Assembly: GCA_965208275.1 (NCBI GenBank) | Contig: OZ242331.1 | Coordinates: forward strand, 186,001-250,000 | DNA: 64,000 nt | Source: Bin5 sp022827195 | GTDB lineage: Bacteria > Chloroflexota > Anaerolineae > Caldilineales > Caldilineaceae | Direction of reading: 5' to 3' | Shown: positions 1 to 8,175 of the stretch, piece after piece | Layout of the letters: every line of letters begins with the position of its first letter | How positions within the stretch are numbered: the stretch's first letter is position 1 | Translations under genes and position numbers: made by a program | Notes under the pieces: model-generated | Told to the model about the DNA's origin: nothing | Database searches by the model: none | The model's input: only the letters and a program-made list of their open reading frames with translations

Positions 1-982
1 CGGCGGCGCAGACCGAGACGATGTTGGCGCCGCGCGCAGCGGGGATGGGGTTGTCGATTTTGCCGTCGAGCAGGTCGAGGAAGTCGACGACCGAGCGTCC
101 CCAGCCGTGGCCGCCGACGACGGCGCTGGCGGCGGGCTCTTCGACCGGGACGGGGTCGTGGTCGCGGCGGTAGAGCTTGCCCTTCCAGAGGGTGCCTTCG
201 GTGCCGTAGACGGCGAGGAAGCCGCCGCCCATGCCTTCGCCCATGCCGTGGCCGGAGCAGCCGCTGGTGACGTAGACCTTGCCGATTGCGCCGCTCTCGA
301 ACTGGAGAATAACGATATAGCAGTCGTCGTCGGGGAAGACGGGGATGCTGAGCTTGTTGCTGTAGGCGTGGACCTCGGTGACGGGCGATTCGGCGGTCCA
401 GAGGATGAGGTCGAGCGGGTGGCTGCCGCCGCCGAGGAGGATGTTTTGCGGGTTCTGTTTGTCGATGCGCCAGGGCGTGTGGTGCTGGCCTTCGGGGGCG
501 TAGTGGCTCCACATGTCGTGGATGTAGTCGCCCTGGAGGAAGAAGATGTCGCCGATCTGGCCGGACTTGGCGATCTGGGCCATCTCGTGCCAGGGGTGCA
601 TGTAGCGCATGGTCTGGTCGGTCATGACGCGGGCGCCGCTGTTGGCTTCGGCGTCGAGAATGCGCTGGCAGTCGGCGACGGTGGTGGCGAGCGGTTTTTC
701 GATTAGGGTGTGGCAGCCCTGTTCGAGGGCCATGACGGCCTGGTCGGCGTGGAGGTGGTCGGGGCCGGCGATGACGGCGACGTCGGGCTGGGTGTCGCGC
801 AGGAGCTGGGCGTAGTCGCTGCCGGTGGCGGCGTGCGGGTAGAGCTCTTGCATGCAGTCGAGTTGGGCCTGTTGGGGGTCGACGACGGCGGCGATCTCGC
901 CGCGGCCGTCGGTGGCTGCGACCTGGGCGACACTGCGTCCGGCGCTGCCGCCGCCGCTGATCAGGAATCTGTAGCTGCTCAT
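1..982 (-). CDS. Gfo/Idh/MocA family oxidoreductase, partial (C-terminus beyond window)
   Basis: NAD(P)-dependent sugar or inositol-type dehydrogenase fold. Reading back from ATG at 982 gives 327 open codons that run off the left edge. The N-terminus has a Rossmann glycine stretch (FLISGGGSAGRSVAQ), then DVAVIAGPDHLHADQA and the family motif LIEKPLA near residue 95. The C-terminal substrate domain includes WRIDKQNPQNILLGGGSHPLDL, which carries the usual G-x-x-HxxD/E-type signature. It is the downstream gene of a pair with the PhyH-like gene, 13 nt away, so the two probably share a transcript. The substrate cannot be told from sequence. The family call is firm. Confidence 0.88.
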   Translation of the reverse strand, partial: MSSYRFLISGGGSAGRSVAQVAATDGRGEIAAVVDPQQAQLDCMQELYPHAATGSDYAQLLRDTQPDVAVIAGPDHLHADQAVMALEQGCHTLIEKPLATTVADCQRILDAEANSGARVMTDQTMRYMHPWHEMAQIAKSGQIGDIFFLQGDYIHDMWSHYAPEGQHHTPWRIDKQNPQNILLGGGSHPLDLILWTAESPVTEVHAYSNKLSIPVFPDDDCYIVILQFESGAIGKVYVTSGCSGHGMGEGMGGGFLAVYGTEGTLWKGKLYRRDHDPVPVEEPAASAVVGGHGWGRSVVDFLDLLDGKIDNPIPAARGANIVSVCAA

Positions 983-995
983 GTCCGGGTCATCC

Positions 996-1820
996 TCATT
1001 GGTCGGTCTGGGCGGTCGGAACGGTATCGGGATCGAGGAAGGCGACGTCGCTGGCGTCGTCTTCGAAGCGTTTCATGCCGACCTCTTTGATGGCGCCGTC
1101 GTCCACCTTGTGCAAGGGTGTGTAGCTGGGGTGGTGGGCCTCGCGGTATGGGTCGTTGCGGGCGGCGTTGTAGCAGCAGATCAGGGACCAGCGCGGCTTT
1201 TGGGAGCGGTTCTGGTCGGAGCGGTGAAGGATATTGCAGTGGAAGAAGAGGGCGTCGCCGGGTTCGGCTTCGCAATGGACCAGCTCGAGGCGTTTTTCGG
1301 CTTCGGTGACGCGTTCGAGGTCGGCGCCGGCCTGCTGGCCGGTCTCGACGTGGGTGATGCGGCCCATGTGGTGAGAGCCTTTGAGGACCTGCATGCAGCC
1401 GTTTTCGCGGGTGGCGGCGTCGACGGCGATGGATACGCTGGACATGAGGGGGTAGAGGACGTAGTTGTCGTACCAGTAGCCGTAGTCCTGGTGCCAAGCC
1501 CAGGCGCCGCCGACTTCGGGGTCTTTGAGGATCATCTTGGAGTGGTAGTGGTAGACTTCGCCGCCGAGGAGCTGTTCCATGGCGTTGACGACGCGGTTGC
1601 AGCGGGCGTACATGCCGTAGATGCCGTTGCCGGGCTGGTTCCATAGGGTGAGGCGGACGGTGCCGCCTTCGCCGTCGGCGCGGCCGAAGGATTTCTGGTC
1701 CATCTGGCGGTCGGCGATGGCGGTGCGGCGGAGGAGCTCGATCTCTTCGGCGTCGAAAAACGACTTGACGATGAGGTAGCCGTCGTCGTGGTAGGCGTTG
1801 ATCTGGTCTTGGGTGAGCAT
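996..1820 (-). CDS. Phytanoyl-CoA dioxygenase (PhyH) family protein
   Basis: Fe(II)/2-oxoglutarate-dependent oxygenase, 274 aa. The metal-binding HxD is visible in WAWHQDYGYW, and the distal His and Arg lie in ILHRSDQNRSQKPRW. ATG at 1820 is chosen because AAGGA lies about 7 nt upstream; the open frame runs 16 codons further back without a ribosome site. In Chloroflexota and related bacteria this family is expanded and usually of unknown substrate (small-molecule hydroxylation), so phytanoyl-CoA itself is not implied. It lies directly before a Gfo/Idh/MocA oxidoreductase on the same strand, which suggests a shared catabolic or modifying pathway. Confidence 0.88.
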   Translation of the reverse strand: MLTQDQINAYHDDGYLIVKSFFDAEEIELLRRTAIADRQMDQKSFGRADGEGGTVRLTLWNQPGNGIYGMYARCNRVVNAMEQLLGGEVYHYHSKMILKDPEVGGAWAWHQDYGYWYDNYVLYPLMSSVSIAVDAATRENGCMQVLKGSHHMGRITHVETGQQAGADLERVTEAEKRLELVHCEAEPGDALFFHCNILHRSDQNRSQKPRWSLICCYNAARNDPYREAHHPSYTPLHKVDDGAIKEVGMKRFEDDASDVAFLDPDTVPTAQTDQ

Positions 1821-1891
1821 GGTTTGTTCCTTCTTTCTGAAATCATGGCCGGCCGCTGCCGGCTGCACATGGAAGAGTTCCGGGGTAAACG

Positions 1892-2401
1892 TTATTCTGA
1901 CAGTTGCAGTTCCATATCGATGGTGGTGAGCGTAATGTCTTCGATGGTTTCCTGTTTGCGGGCAAGCTCTTTGAAGCCGACTTTGCGGTAGAAGGCGAGG
2001 CCTTTTGCGTTTTCGGCTTCGACTTCGAGGCGGAGTTGGCGGGCGCCGGGAAAGGCGGCGATGCAGGCGTCGAGCAGTTGGGCGCCGATGCCGCGACGCT
2101 GGTGGGCGGGCAGGACGTAGAGCCGGCCGACGGTAACGATTTCGTTGTCGCGGCTGGCCGCGGACAACAGGCCCAGGATGGCGTTGTTTTCGTCTTTGGC
2201 CAGGGCGAAGTAGACGTCTTCGGTTTCGATCTCGGCGGCGAGCGTTTCGGGCTTGTGCCAGAGCGCGGTGAGCTTGTGGATGACATCTATTGGCATGAAG
2301 GCGCGATAGGTGTCGATCCAGGTGCTGCTGAGCACCTGCTTGATCTGTAGGACTTCGTCTACTCTGGCCGGTTGGACGGTAATCATCTTCGTTAGTGCCA
2401 T
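1892..2401 (-). CDS. GNAT family N-acetyltransferase
   Basis: Acetyl-CoA-dependent N-acetyltransferase, 169 aa from ATG 2401; a GTG two codons upstream is an alternative. The acetyl-CoA pyrophosphate loop reads AHQRRGIGAQLLDAC (Q/RxxGxG), preceded by the beta-4 strand VGRLYVLP and followed by LEVEAENAKGLAFYRKVGF, the usual motif B with the catalytic-region Tyr. It ends in TAA, 71 nt before the PhyH start on the same strand. The substrate is unknown; many such proteins acetylate small amines or protein N-termini. Confidence 0.85.
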   Translation of the reverse strand: MALTKMITVQPARVDEVLQIKQVLSSTWIDTYRAFMPIDVIHKLTALWHKPETLAAEIETEDVYFALAKDENNAILGLLSAASRDNEIVTVGRLYVLPAHQRRGIGAQLLDACIAAFPGARQLRLEVEAENAKGLAFYRKVGFKELARKQETIEDITLTTIDMELQLSE

Positions 2402-2455
2402 GTTCACTCTAGCGCAGTTTTCGTCGGTCTCGTGAGACTGATGCGGGCGTTCTGC

Positions 2456-2754
2456 TCAGACACGGATAAGGTCATTCTCGACATACTGGCGGAGCAATGG
2501 TTATTTGTCTACAGCTCCTCTGGTCAAGACATCCACCTTCGTAACCAACAGCTCCGCCGGGTTGTCGCAATGATCGACGAACTCCCAGCCCAAGGGCGCG
2601 TTCAGCGTTACCAGAATATCGAGGTCGCTGGAGGGGGTCTGTTCGCTGCGGGCATAGGAGCCAAAAAGGGGGCCATCTCCTCGACATGGTAGCGGTTCTT
2701 CAGTTCGGACTGATGCGCACGCAGGATCGTGCGGATTTCCTCTACGCTCTTCAT
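2456..2754 (-). pseudogene. MNT-type nucleotidyltransferase, frameshifted and with internal TAA
   Basis: ATG at 2754 starts MKSVEEIRTILRAHQSEL, the usual N-terminus of minimal nucleotidyltransferases (KNTase/MNT fold of MNT-HEPN modules). The frame is then lost near 2665-2680, in a run of C and T. In the shifted frame the catalytic motif is plain: GSYARSEQTPSSDLDILV, equivalent to GSxAR...SDxDLLV. It continues through LNAPLGWEFVDHCDNPAELL and VDVLTRGAVDK to an in-frame TAA at 2501-2503. After that the same frame stays open (PLLRQYVENDLIRV) to a TGA at 2456. A frameshift plus a stop make it non-functional as read, unless one is a sequencing error. The small gene at 2774 is its likely partner. 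Confidence 0.75.
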
Positions 2755-2773
2755 GGTTCGCGGTGCGATTGAT

Positions 2774-2995
2774 TCAACGATTCAGCGTGCAATCCTTGCC
2801 GGTCGAATCGGCTGACGCTGCCTGCTTCGCGGACTCCTCGGGCTTGCTTTCGAACTCGGTATCATAAATATCCATTTCGAACGCGTCCCGGTCTTCGGCA
2901 AAGGTTGCCAGGCGCGCTCGCATCTCGGCAGCCAGAGATTCATCAATTCCCCTCTCGCTTAGATCGATATCGTCTGGGCTGCGATAGAGTTCCAT
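2774..2995 (-). CDS. Small acidic antitoxin-like protein upstream of broken nucleotidyltransferase
   Basis: 73 aa, starting at ATG 2995 with AGGA about 9 nt upstream. The core reads GIDESLAAEMRARLATFAED and DAFEMDIYD. It resembles short proteins (LAxEMRxRLxxFAEDW...MxIYD) that commonly precede PIN or nucleotidyltransferase genes; this is from memory of the family and was not searched. It ends 19 nt before the nucleotidyltransferase start, consistent with a two-gene toxin-antitoxin-like unit whose downstream member has decayed. The C-terminal 20 residues look like an unconserved extension. Confidence 0.65.
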   Translation of the reverse strand: MELYRSPDDIDLSERGIDESLAAEMRARLATFAEDRDAFEMDIYDTEFESKPEESAKQAASADSTGKDCTLNR

Positions 2996-3046
2996 CTTAC
3001 ATGATCCTGTGGCCTTTTGCCTGGTACGGCTCCGCGGCTGGTCGGA

Positions 3047-3625
3047 CTATAGCTGGCTCTCGGGCCAGTCTTGGGGCGTGAAGGGCCAGTTTAGCGTGGC
3101 GCAGACGTCGCGCCAGCGTTCCTCCATGTCGGGCAGGTAAAGGAGGGGGACCCAGCCGAGGCGGAGGTAGATGCTGAGGGCGGGCAGGCGCCAGTCGTCG
3201 GTGTTGAGGTAGATGTTCTTGTAACGGTTTTCGAGCAGGCGGCGCACGACGGAAGCGCAGACGGCCATGCCGAGGCCGAGGCCCTTGTGTTCGGGGTCGG
3301 CGCAGACCCAGCCGAGCTCGCCGGCGAAGGGGTGGATCTCCTGGGGGCGGTGGCTGGACATGGCGCTGGCGACGATGGTGCCGGTGGCGCGGTGGGCGAT
3401 GAGGAACCAGCCGTCGGGCAGGATGTGGGAGAACCAGGGGCGGAGGACCTCGATGTTCCAGCCGGTGAAGCCGGCGAGGTCCATGACGCGGTAAAAGCCC
3501 TCTTCGTCGCCGGGTCGGTAGGTGCGCAGGGTGTAGCCGATTGGGACGTGGACGGCGGGCGGCGAGTTGAGCAGCTCCTCGGGCCAGACCATCTTCAGCT
3601 GTTCTTTCTTGCGTTCCTGGCTCAT
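3047..3625 (-). CDS. GNAT family N-acetyltransferase
   Basis: 192 aa. After a short charged leader the GNAT fold begins at YTLRTYRPGDEEGFYRVMD. The acetyl-CoA loop is DPEHKGLGLGMAVCASVVRR (K-G-L-G-LG in place of RGxGxG), followed by NIYLNTDDWRLPALSIYLRLGW, the classic end with N/Tyr. A GGAGG lies 11 nt before ATG 3625. The gene stands between a small antitoxin-like gene and an oxidoreductase on the same strand. The substrate is unknown. Confidence 0.85.
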   Translation of the reverse strand: MSQERKKEQLKMVWPEELLNSPPAVHVPIGYTLRTYRPGDEEGFYRVMDLAGFTGWNIEVLRPWFSHILPDGWFLIAHRATGTIVASAMSSHRPQEIHPFAGELGWVCADPEHKGLGLGMAVCASVVRRLLENRYKNIYLNTDDWRLPALSIYLRLGWVPLLYLPDMEERWRDVCATLNWPFTPQDWPESQL

Positions 3626-3662
3626 GCGAAGGGTCCTCCGGCGGCGCGGCGGCGGCGCGGCT

Positions 3663-4676
3663 TTATTCTACAGGTTGCACCTTGGCGGGCAGGCCGGTGC
3701 GGATCGAGTCCCAGCAGGCGGAGGCGGTGGCAATCACTTTGGCTCCCGCGACTTCATCGATCAGCGGACGCTTGTCCTCCAGCAAACAGTCTTCGAAATG
3801 GCGCATGTAGCGCAGCACTTCCTGGCCGTGCCCGGCCTCGCGTCTGAACTCCAGGCCCAACTCGGGCTGGCCCTGTATCTTGTCGAGAACGAGACGGTTG
3901 TCGACGAAGGAGCCCTTGTCGCCGAAGATGCTCAACCCCTGCATGGGCAGCGGCGGCTCGACCAGACCGTAGACGGCCAGGATGCGGGCGATAACGCCGG
4001 AGCGGAAGCGCAGGTTGATCAGGAAGTTGTCGTGTTTGCCGGCCGGATAGCGGTCGTCCATGTGGCTGCAGGAGGCGTAGGTGAAGACCTCATCGACGTC
4101 GCCGAAGAACCAGCGCAGAAGGTCGATAGGGTGGCAGGCGCCGCCGTAGAGCCAGTCTTGTGGGTTCTCATGGCGCCAGGGCGTGCGGTCCATAACGGGG
4201 CGCATGTCGTGGACATAGTGGGCTTCGGCGAAGAGGGGGCGGCCGAGGTCGCCGTCTGCGAAAAGCTTGTGGGCGGCCATAAACGGGGGCTTGAAGCGGG
4301 AGGTCTGGCCGGTGAGGAACTTGAGGCCGGCTGCGCGGACGATTTGGACGACGCGACGGGCTTCGGCGAGGGAGACGACCATGGGTTTGGTGCAGATGAC
4401 GTGTTTTCCGGCGGCGACGGCGGCCTCGATGTGGTCGATGTGGAGATGATCGGGCGAGTAGATGCCGACGACGTCGACGTCGGGGCGGGCGACGAGCTCG
4501 CGGTAGTCGTTGGTAGCATGGGGGATGGCGTGTTCGGCGGCGAGGCGTTGAAGGCGGGTCTCGTCGCTGTCGCAGAGGGCGCGCACCTGCAGGCGGGAGG
4601 TGGGGTCGTCGTTGATTGCCAGCATGTTGGCGCCCATGCCGAGGCCGATGACGCCTACGCCGATATCTTTTGCCAT
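3663..4676 (-). CDS. Gfo/Idh/MocA family oxidoreductase
   Basis: 337 aa NAD(P)-dependent dehydrogenase. The Rossmann motif VGVIGLGMGANMLA lies at residues 7-20, DVVGIYSPDHLHIDHI near 70, and the CTKPMV motif (family EKP with T for E) near 95. The substrate-binding half has LYGGACHPIDLLRWFFGDV with the conserved HxxD and an aspartate-rich metal or sugar region. GGGAGA lies just upstream of ATG 4676. It is most similar in layout to the next gene upstream; the two are probably an old tandem duplication (both have CTKPMV, HDMRPV, TPWR and HPIDL/HSIDI). Confidence 0.9.
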   Translation of the reverse strand: MAKDIGVGVIGLGMGANMLAINDDPTSRLQVRALCDSDETRLQRLAAEHAIPHATNDYRELVARPDVDVVGIYSPDHLHIDHIEAAVAAGKHVICTKPMVVSLAEARRVVQIVRAAGLKFLTGQTSRFKPPFMAAHKLFADGDLGRPLFAEAHYVHDMRPVMDRTPWRHENPQDWLYGGACHPIDLLRWFFGDVDEVFTYASCSHMDDRYPAGKHDNFLINLRFRSGVIARILAVYGLVEPPLPMQGLSIFGDKGSFVDNRLVLDKIQGQPELGLEFRREAGHGQEVLRYMRHFEDCLLEDKRPLIDEVAGAKVIATASACWDSIRTGLPAKVQPVE

Positions 4677-4759
4677 TGTGTCTCCCGGGTTGGTGATGGG
4701 CTCATAGTGACGGGCCGGCGGCGGGCGCGGCGCGGCGGGGGAGGTGCTTGCATGGAAGG

Positions 4760-5818
4760 TCAGAAGTCGTTGAATACGTCGACGGCGTTGCCGGTTTTGA
4801 TCGATTCCCAGGCGGCGACGCCGGCGGCGACGGATTTGGCACCGTCCAGTACGCCGGGCGATGGGTCTTTGTCGTTGTCTAGGCAGTCCTGGAAGTGGCG
4901 CATGTAGCGGATGACGGTGGCGCCGTGGCCGTAGGCGCTGAGGTCGGTTTCGGCGTCGAAGGGTGTGGTGTGGACCTCCTCCGTGTTGCTGTCGAGGACG
5001 ACGCGGATTTCGCCGGGTTCGTTGTCGGTGTATTCGCCCTGGAGGCTGCCTTCGGTGCCGTAGACGCCGTATTGCATCATGGGCAGGGGCGGGTGGACGA
5101 TGCCGTAGAGGCCGGAGACGCGGCCGATGACGCCGGATGTGAATTCGGCGTTGATGAAGAAGTTGTCCTGGATGGGGTAGCCAGGTGTGAGGCCGCCCTT
5201 GTTGGCGACGGCGTGGACTCGTGCAATGTCACCGCCGAAGGCGCGGATGATGTCGATGCTGTGGACGCAGCCGCCGAACATGAAGTCCTGGGGCATGTGG
5301 AGGCGCCAGGGTGTGAAGTCGTAGACGGGGCGCATGTCGTGGAGGTAGAAGCTTTCGACGGCGATGAGGGAGCCGAGCTGGCCGGAGTCGAAGCGGTGTT
5401 TGGCGTCGACGAACTGGCGGTCGAAGCGCATGGTCTGGCCGACGAGGAATTTGAGGCCGGTGTCGCGGACGAGTTGGACCAGGGTTTTGGCGTCTTTGAG
5501 CTCGGTGACCATGGGTTTGGTGCAGACGACGTGTTTGCCGTTGCGCAGTGCGTCGATGCAGGACTCGGCGTGGAGTGCGTCGGGTGAGTAGACGCAGACG
5601 ACGTCGACGTCGTCGCGGCGGGTGATGTGGCGGTAGTCGGTGCTGTGGAAGGGGATGTTGAATTTCTGTGCGGCCTGTTCGAGCAAATCGGGCCTGCGGG
5701 CGCAGGCGGCGGTGATGGTGTAGCGCAGGTCGGGCTCTTCGTTGAGCATGGTCATGGTGGAGGCCATATTGGCCGGGCCCATGCCGATGATGCCGAGGCG
5801 GATTGGTGCGTTGCTCAT
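4760..5818 (-). CDS. Gfo/Idh/MocA family oxidoreductase
   Basis: 352 aa. ATG 5818 is preceded by GAGGAGG at 8 nt, which decides the start against an open stretch reaching 5983. Rossmann motif LGIIGMGPANMASTM; VCVYSPDALHAESC; VVCTKPMVTELKDA; then FMFGGCVHSIDIIRAFGG. The protein shares many short blocks with the gene downstream (HDMRPV, TPWR, VxRYMRHFQDCL). Together with the partial copy at the left edge there are three such dehydrogenases within 6 kb, typical of sugar or polyol catabolic islands in Chloroflexota. Confidence 0.9.
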   Translation of the reverse strand: MSNAPIRLGIIGMGPANMASTMTMLNEEPDLRYTITAACARRPDLLEQAAQKFNIPFHSTDYRHITRRDDVDVVCVYSPDALHAESCIDALRNGKHVVCTKPMVTELKDAKTLVQLVRDTGLKFLVGQTMRFDRQFVDAKHRFDSGQLGSLIAVESFYLHDMRPVYDFTPWRLHMPQDFMFGGCVHSIDIIRAFGGDIARVHAVANKGGLTPGYPIQDNFFINAEFTSGVIGRVSGLYGIVHPPLPMMQYGVYGTEGSLQGEYTDNEPGEIRVVLDSNTEEVHTTPFDAETDLSAYGHGATVIRYMRHFQDCLDNDKDPSPGVLDGAKSVAAGVAAWESIKTGNAVDVFNDF

Positions 5819-5985
5819 GGTGGATGCCTCCTCAGCGCGAGAGCGTGTGGTCTGGTTTGGTGAGCGGCCTGGGGGCCGGTTGCGGTGGTCTGCATGGGAC
5901 TTGCGGCCGAGTTGTGGCGCAAGGGTTGTGCCGGGTGAAGGGGACGGGGCGTATGGTACACCAGTTTGGCGGTCATTGCACATTT

Positions 5986-6033
5986 TGGCGGCCGGTTGCC
6001 GGTGGCCAGTGGTCGGTTGCCGGTGGTCCGTGC
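5986..6033. repeat. GGCCAGTGG-type intergenic repeat
   Basis: The stretch reads as two near copies of GGCCGGTTGCCGGTGG separated by CCAGTGGTC. Related sequence (GGCAGTGGCCGGTGGCCAG) occurs at about 7788-7830 and a weaker version at about 16888-16922. These are non-coding and lie between genes. Confidence 0.5.
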
Positions 6034-6089
6034 TTTGAATTGTGTGATTGGGATGACGGGCATTCGTTGCGGCGTCATGGCTGGCCCCG

Positions 6090-6293
6090 TTATTTCTTGC
6101 GGCGTTTGCGCGGTCGGCGGCGGACGTGTTCGACGTTGAAGTAGGCTCGGACTTTGCCGACTACGTCGGCGGGGCCGGCGCAGGAGAGGCTGTGGGATGG
6201 GCCCCGGTCGCAGCAAATCTGGAAGCGGGCGTGCCAGTCAAAGGGTTCGTCCGGCATTCGGTCCCAGGGATTGCGTTCTTGTGCGTCTGTCAT
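6090..6293 (-). CDS. Small hypothetical protein, possible phage-type fragment
   Basis: 67 aa from ATG 6293; an earlier ATG at 6314 is possible, and a GAGGAG lies 15 nt before 6293. The text NPWDRMPDEPFDWHARFQ and DRGPSHSLS resembles the N-terminus of terminase-small-subunit-like or phage-associated helix-turn-helix proteins (PWxxxPxEsxxxxxxFxxYRDxGPxRSL). The part that should hold the rest of that domain is replaced by a basic tail (RRRPRKRRKK). The resemblance is from memory. It may be a remnant. Confidence 0.4.
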   Translation of the reverse strand: MTDAQERNPWDRMPDEPFDWHARFQICCDRGPSHSLSCAGPADVVGKVRAYFNVEHVRRRPRKRRKK

Positions 6294-6314
6294 AACGGCA
6301 GTCATGCTCCTCAT

Positions 6315-6787
6315 TTACAAAGGGACCGAAGTCCTCGCGATTTTGGCGTGAAAGGGGGACATAGGTCCCCCAATGTCCCCCAATGTCGTCCAATGTCGCC
6401 CTACATTTTTTTTTCGGGAGGGGGTGGAGGGCGCCGGGAAGGGTGTTGTATTGGGCGGAGTTTGGCGGTTGGAATTGCATGATATTTACAGAACAGCAGG
6501 CGCTGCGGCCATTTGCACTGGATTGCGGGAAATTGGGTATTGGCGTCGGATGGGAAGGCATGATGGTTACAGAGTAGCACATTTTTTGGCCATTTGCTCG
6601 GATAATCGTGAAATCCATTTCTTGCGGCTGGATTTGCGTATTGATGACAGCTACGCAGGGTCTTGGAGTTCCCGCAGGAATATCGGCGAAATTGGTGAGA
6701 ATTGGGTCGGGGGAGGGGGCGAGATTCGCGTTGGGTAGGAATATGTGCGAAGGCAGGCAGGCGGAGGGTGGGTGCGGGGTCCGGGCG
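6315..6787. other. Intergenic region with short tandem and interspersed repeats
   Basis: No convincing gene. About 6366-6405 holds four imperfect 10-bp units of the type CCCCCAATGT. About 6477-6600 holds two diverged copies, 81 bp apart, of a unit beginning GCATGATNNTTACAGA and containing GGCCATTTGC. A homopolymer run of T and a G-rich stretch follow the first array. The open frames here look like chance. Confidence 0.5.
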
Positions 6788-7702
6788 TTAGGGGGTGCCG
6801 AGCTGGGCGTTGATTGTGCCGGTGAGCCAGGCGTCGCAGCCGGTTTGGGTACGGTCGGCTTCTTCGAATGTGCTGAGCATGAGCATGAGGGTTGCGCGGG
6901 CTTTGACTTGCTGGCGGGCGGACCAGCCGGCGTCGTCGAGGCGCTGGGCGTGGTGGTCGATCATGGCGGAGGCGTCGGGTACGGGGATGTCGCAGTATTC
7001 GGCGGTGGATTCGAGCAGGATCTTGCTGACGTGGATGAGGGCGTTCCGGTCGGCTTGTGTGAGGGCGTTCCATTCGAGGAAGAGGTCGGGTCTGGCTGCG
7101 TTGTCTTTTTCGATGATGAAGAGGGCGAAGTCGTCTTCGTTGAGGAATACGAAGGGTGTGGCTGTAGGAGGGGGGAGGGGCGCTTTGGGGGGCGCGGGTG
7201 TGGGCACGATGGTGACGGCGCCGGCGTCGGTTGCGATGACGTAAGGGGCGTAGATCCAGGCTTGCCGGCCGTTGTAGTCGATGCGCCACCAGTCGCCGAG
7301 GATGTTTCTGCCTGTGATTTTGAAGCGGTCTCCGTCGGTGGTGGAGGCGAGGACGGGGTAGTCGGTGCCGGGGCCGGAGCGGATGTTGACTTTGCGTGTG
7401 GCGGCGGCGAAGGCAGGGCCGGGTGTGGGCGCGGGCAGGGCGGCTTGGGCGGGTGCGGCGGTGGGCGAGGCGGTTGGGGTGTGGCGGGCTTCGAGGGTGG
7501 CGACTTTGTGGGCGAGGAGTCTGAGCTCGGCGCGAGTGGCGCTGGTGCGGCGCAGGGTCGCGACGGTGCGGGCGAGGGTGGTGATGCGGTTGGAGAGGCC
7601 GTCGAGGGTGACGGGGGACTGGGCCTGCAGGCGGGATGCGCCGAGCGCGAGGAGGAGGAGGATGGCGGCTGCGAGGGCGAGGATTCGGCGGTTGGCGGGC
7701 AT
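6788..7702 (-). CDS. Secreted or membrane-anchored SH3b-domain protein
   Basis: 304 aa from ATG 7702. A hydrophobic N-terminal segment (ILALAAAILLLLALGASRLQA) is a signal peptide or anchor. A coiled-coil-like region follows (LSNRITTLARTVATLRR ... HKVATLEAR), then a Pro/Thr/Ala linker. A bacterial SH3 domain spans about residues 105-165 (KVNIRSGPGTDYPVLAST ... GDWWRIDYNGRQAWIYAPYV), a fold that usually binds cell wall. After a second proline-rich linker comes an uncharacterised helical domain of about 120 aa with three Cys. It stands alone, with a repeat-rich spacer on either side. The function is probably at the cell surface. Confidence 0.85.
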   Translation of the reverse strand: MPANRRILALAAAILLLLALGASRLQAQSPVTLDGLSNRITTLARTVATLRRTSATRAELRLLAHKVATLEARHTPTASPTAAPAQAALPAPTPGPAFAAATRKVNIRSGPGTDYPVLASTTDGDRFKITGRNILGDWWRIDYNGRQAWIYAPYVIATDAGAVTIVPTPAPPKAPLPPPTATPFVFLNEDDFALFIIEKDNAARPDLFLEWNALTQADRNALIHVSKILLESTAEYCDIPVPDASAMIDHHAQRLDDAGWSARQQVKARATLMLMLSTFEEADRTQTGCDAWLTGTINAQLGTP

Positions 7703-8061
7703 GGCAGATTCTTTCTTGGGGGGGATGTGATGAGGGGGGAGAAGGGGAACTTTACACGATGGGGGAGGGGGTGTCAAGGAGGGAACGGCAGTGGCCGGTG
7801 GCCAGTCGCTAGTGGGCGGTTGCTGGGCGTTTTTGGGAGCGTGGGGGTTGTCTGAACTGTGATTTATCTGATTTGTGTGATGGACAGGATTTGGTATGTC
7901 GGCTGGCGGGGGTTGACTGAGTCTGAATTTGGAGGATTGAATGGTTTTTGGGGACTGTGCGGCTTGGAGGGTGGCCTTTGGGCCAATGGGACGAGACTAG
8001 CTTGCCTTGAGATTTCGCTCTTGACGCGGTCGAAACTGAGGAGCTGACCGGCGCTGAAGTA
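7703..8061. other. Intergenic spacer with dispersed repeat
   Basis: No gene supported. About 7788-7830 carries a GGCCGGTGGCCAG-type repeat. About 7849-7892 (CTGAACTGTGATTTATCTGA and following TTTGTGTGATGGACAGGATT) resembles a widely scattered bacterial intergenic repeat known from many environmental genomes (from memory). The remainder is the decayed tail of the PIN gene that begins at 8175. Confidence 0.4.
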
Positions 8062-8175
8062 TTAGAGGAAGAGGTCGCGCAAGGTGGGACAAAAGGCGGG
8101 TTGGTAGTAGTCGTTGTGCGCGCCGATGAAGACATTTGTGTCGAGCAGGAATGTCGTGGGCTTCTGCTGGCTCAA
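8062..8175 (-). pseudogene. PIN-domain (DUF4411-like) toxin, truncated by in-frame TAA
   Basis: The start is a TTG at 8175 overlapping the stop of the upstream XRE-ImmA gene (TTGA), which indicates translational coupling. The product opens with TFLLDTNVFIGAHNDYYQ, the PIN first-aspartate motif, and LRDLFL. A TAA at 8062-8064 then interrupts a stretch that continues in the same frame as YFSAGQLLSFDRVKSEI. Relatives read LFLYYF...GRLLSIDRVxxEL, so the TAA sits where a Tyr is expected. After about 20 more codons the similarity is lost, so the C-terminal catalytic half is missing as well. Confidence 0.75.

Noticed and set aside
3567..4907. Long plus-strand open frames opposite minus-strand genes (for example 446 aa here, 458 aa at 31774, 445 aa at 18850)
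   Set aside because: They mirror the codons of well-supported genes on the other strand, have low-complexity Val/Gly/Asp composition and no ribosome sites.
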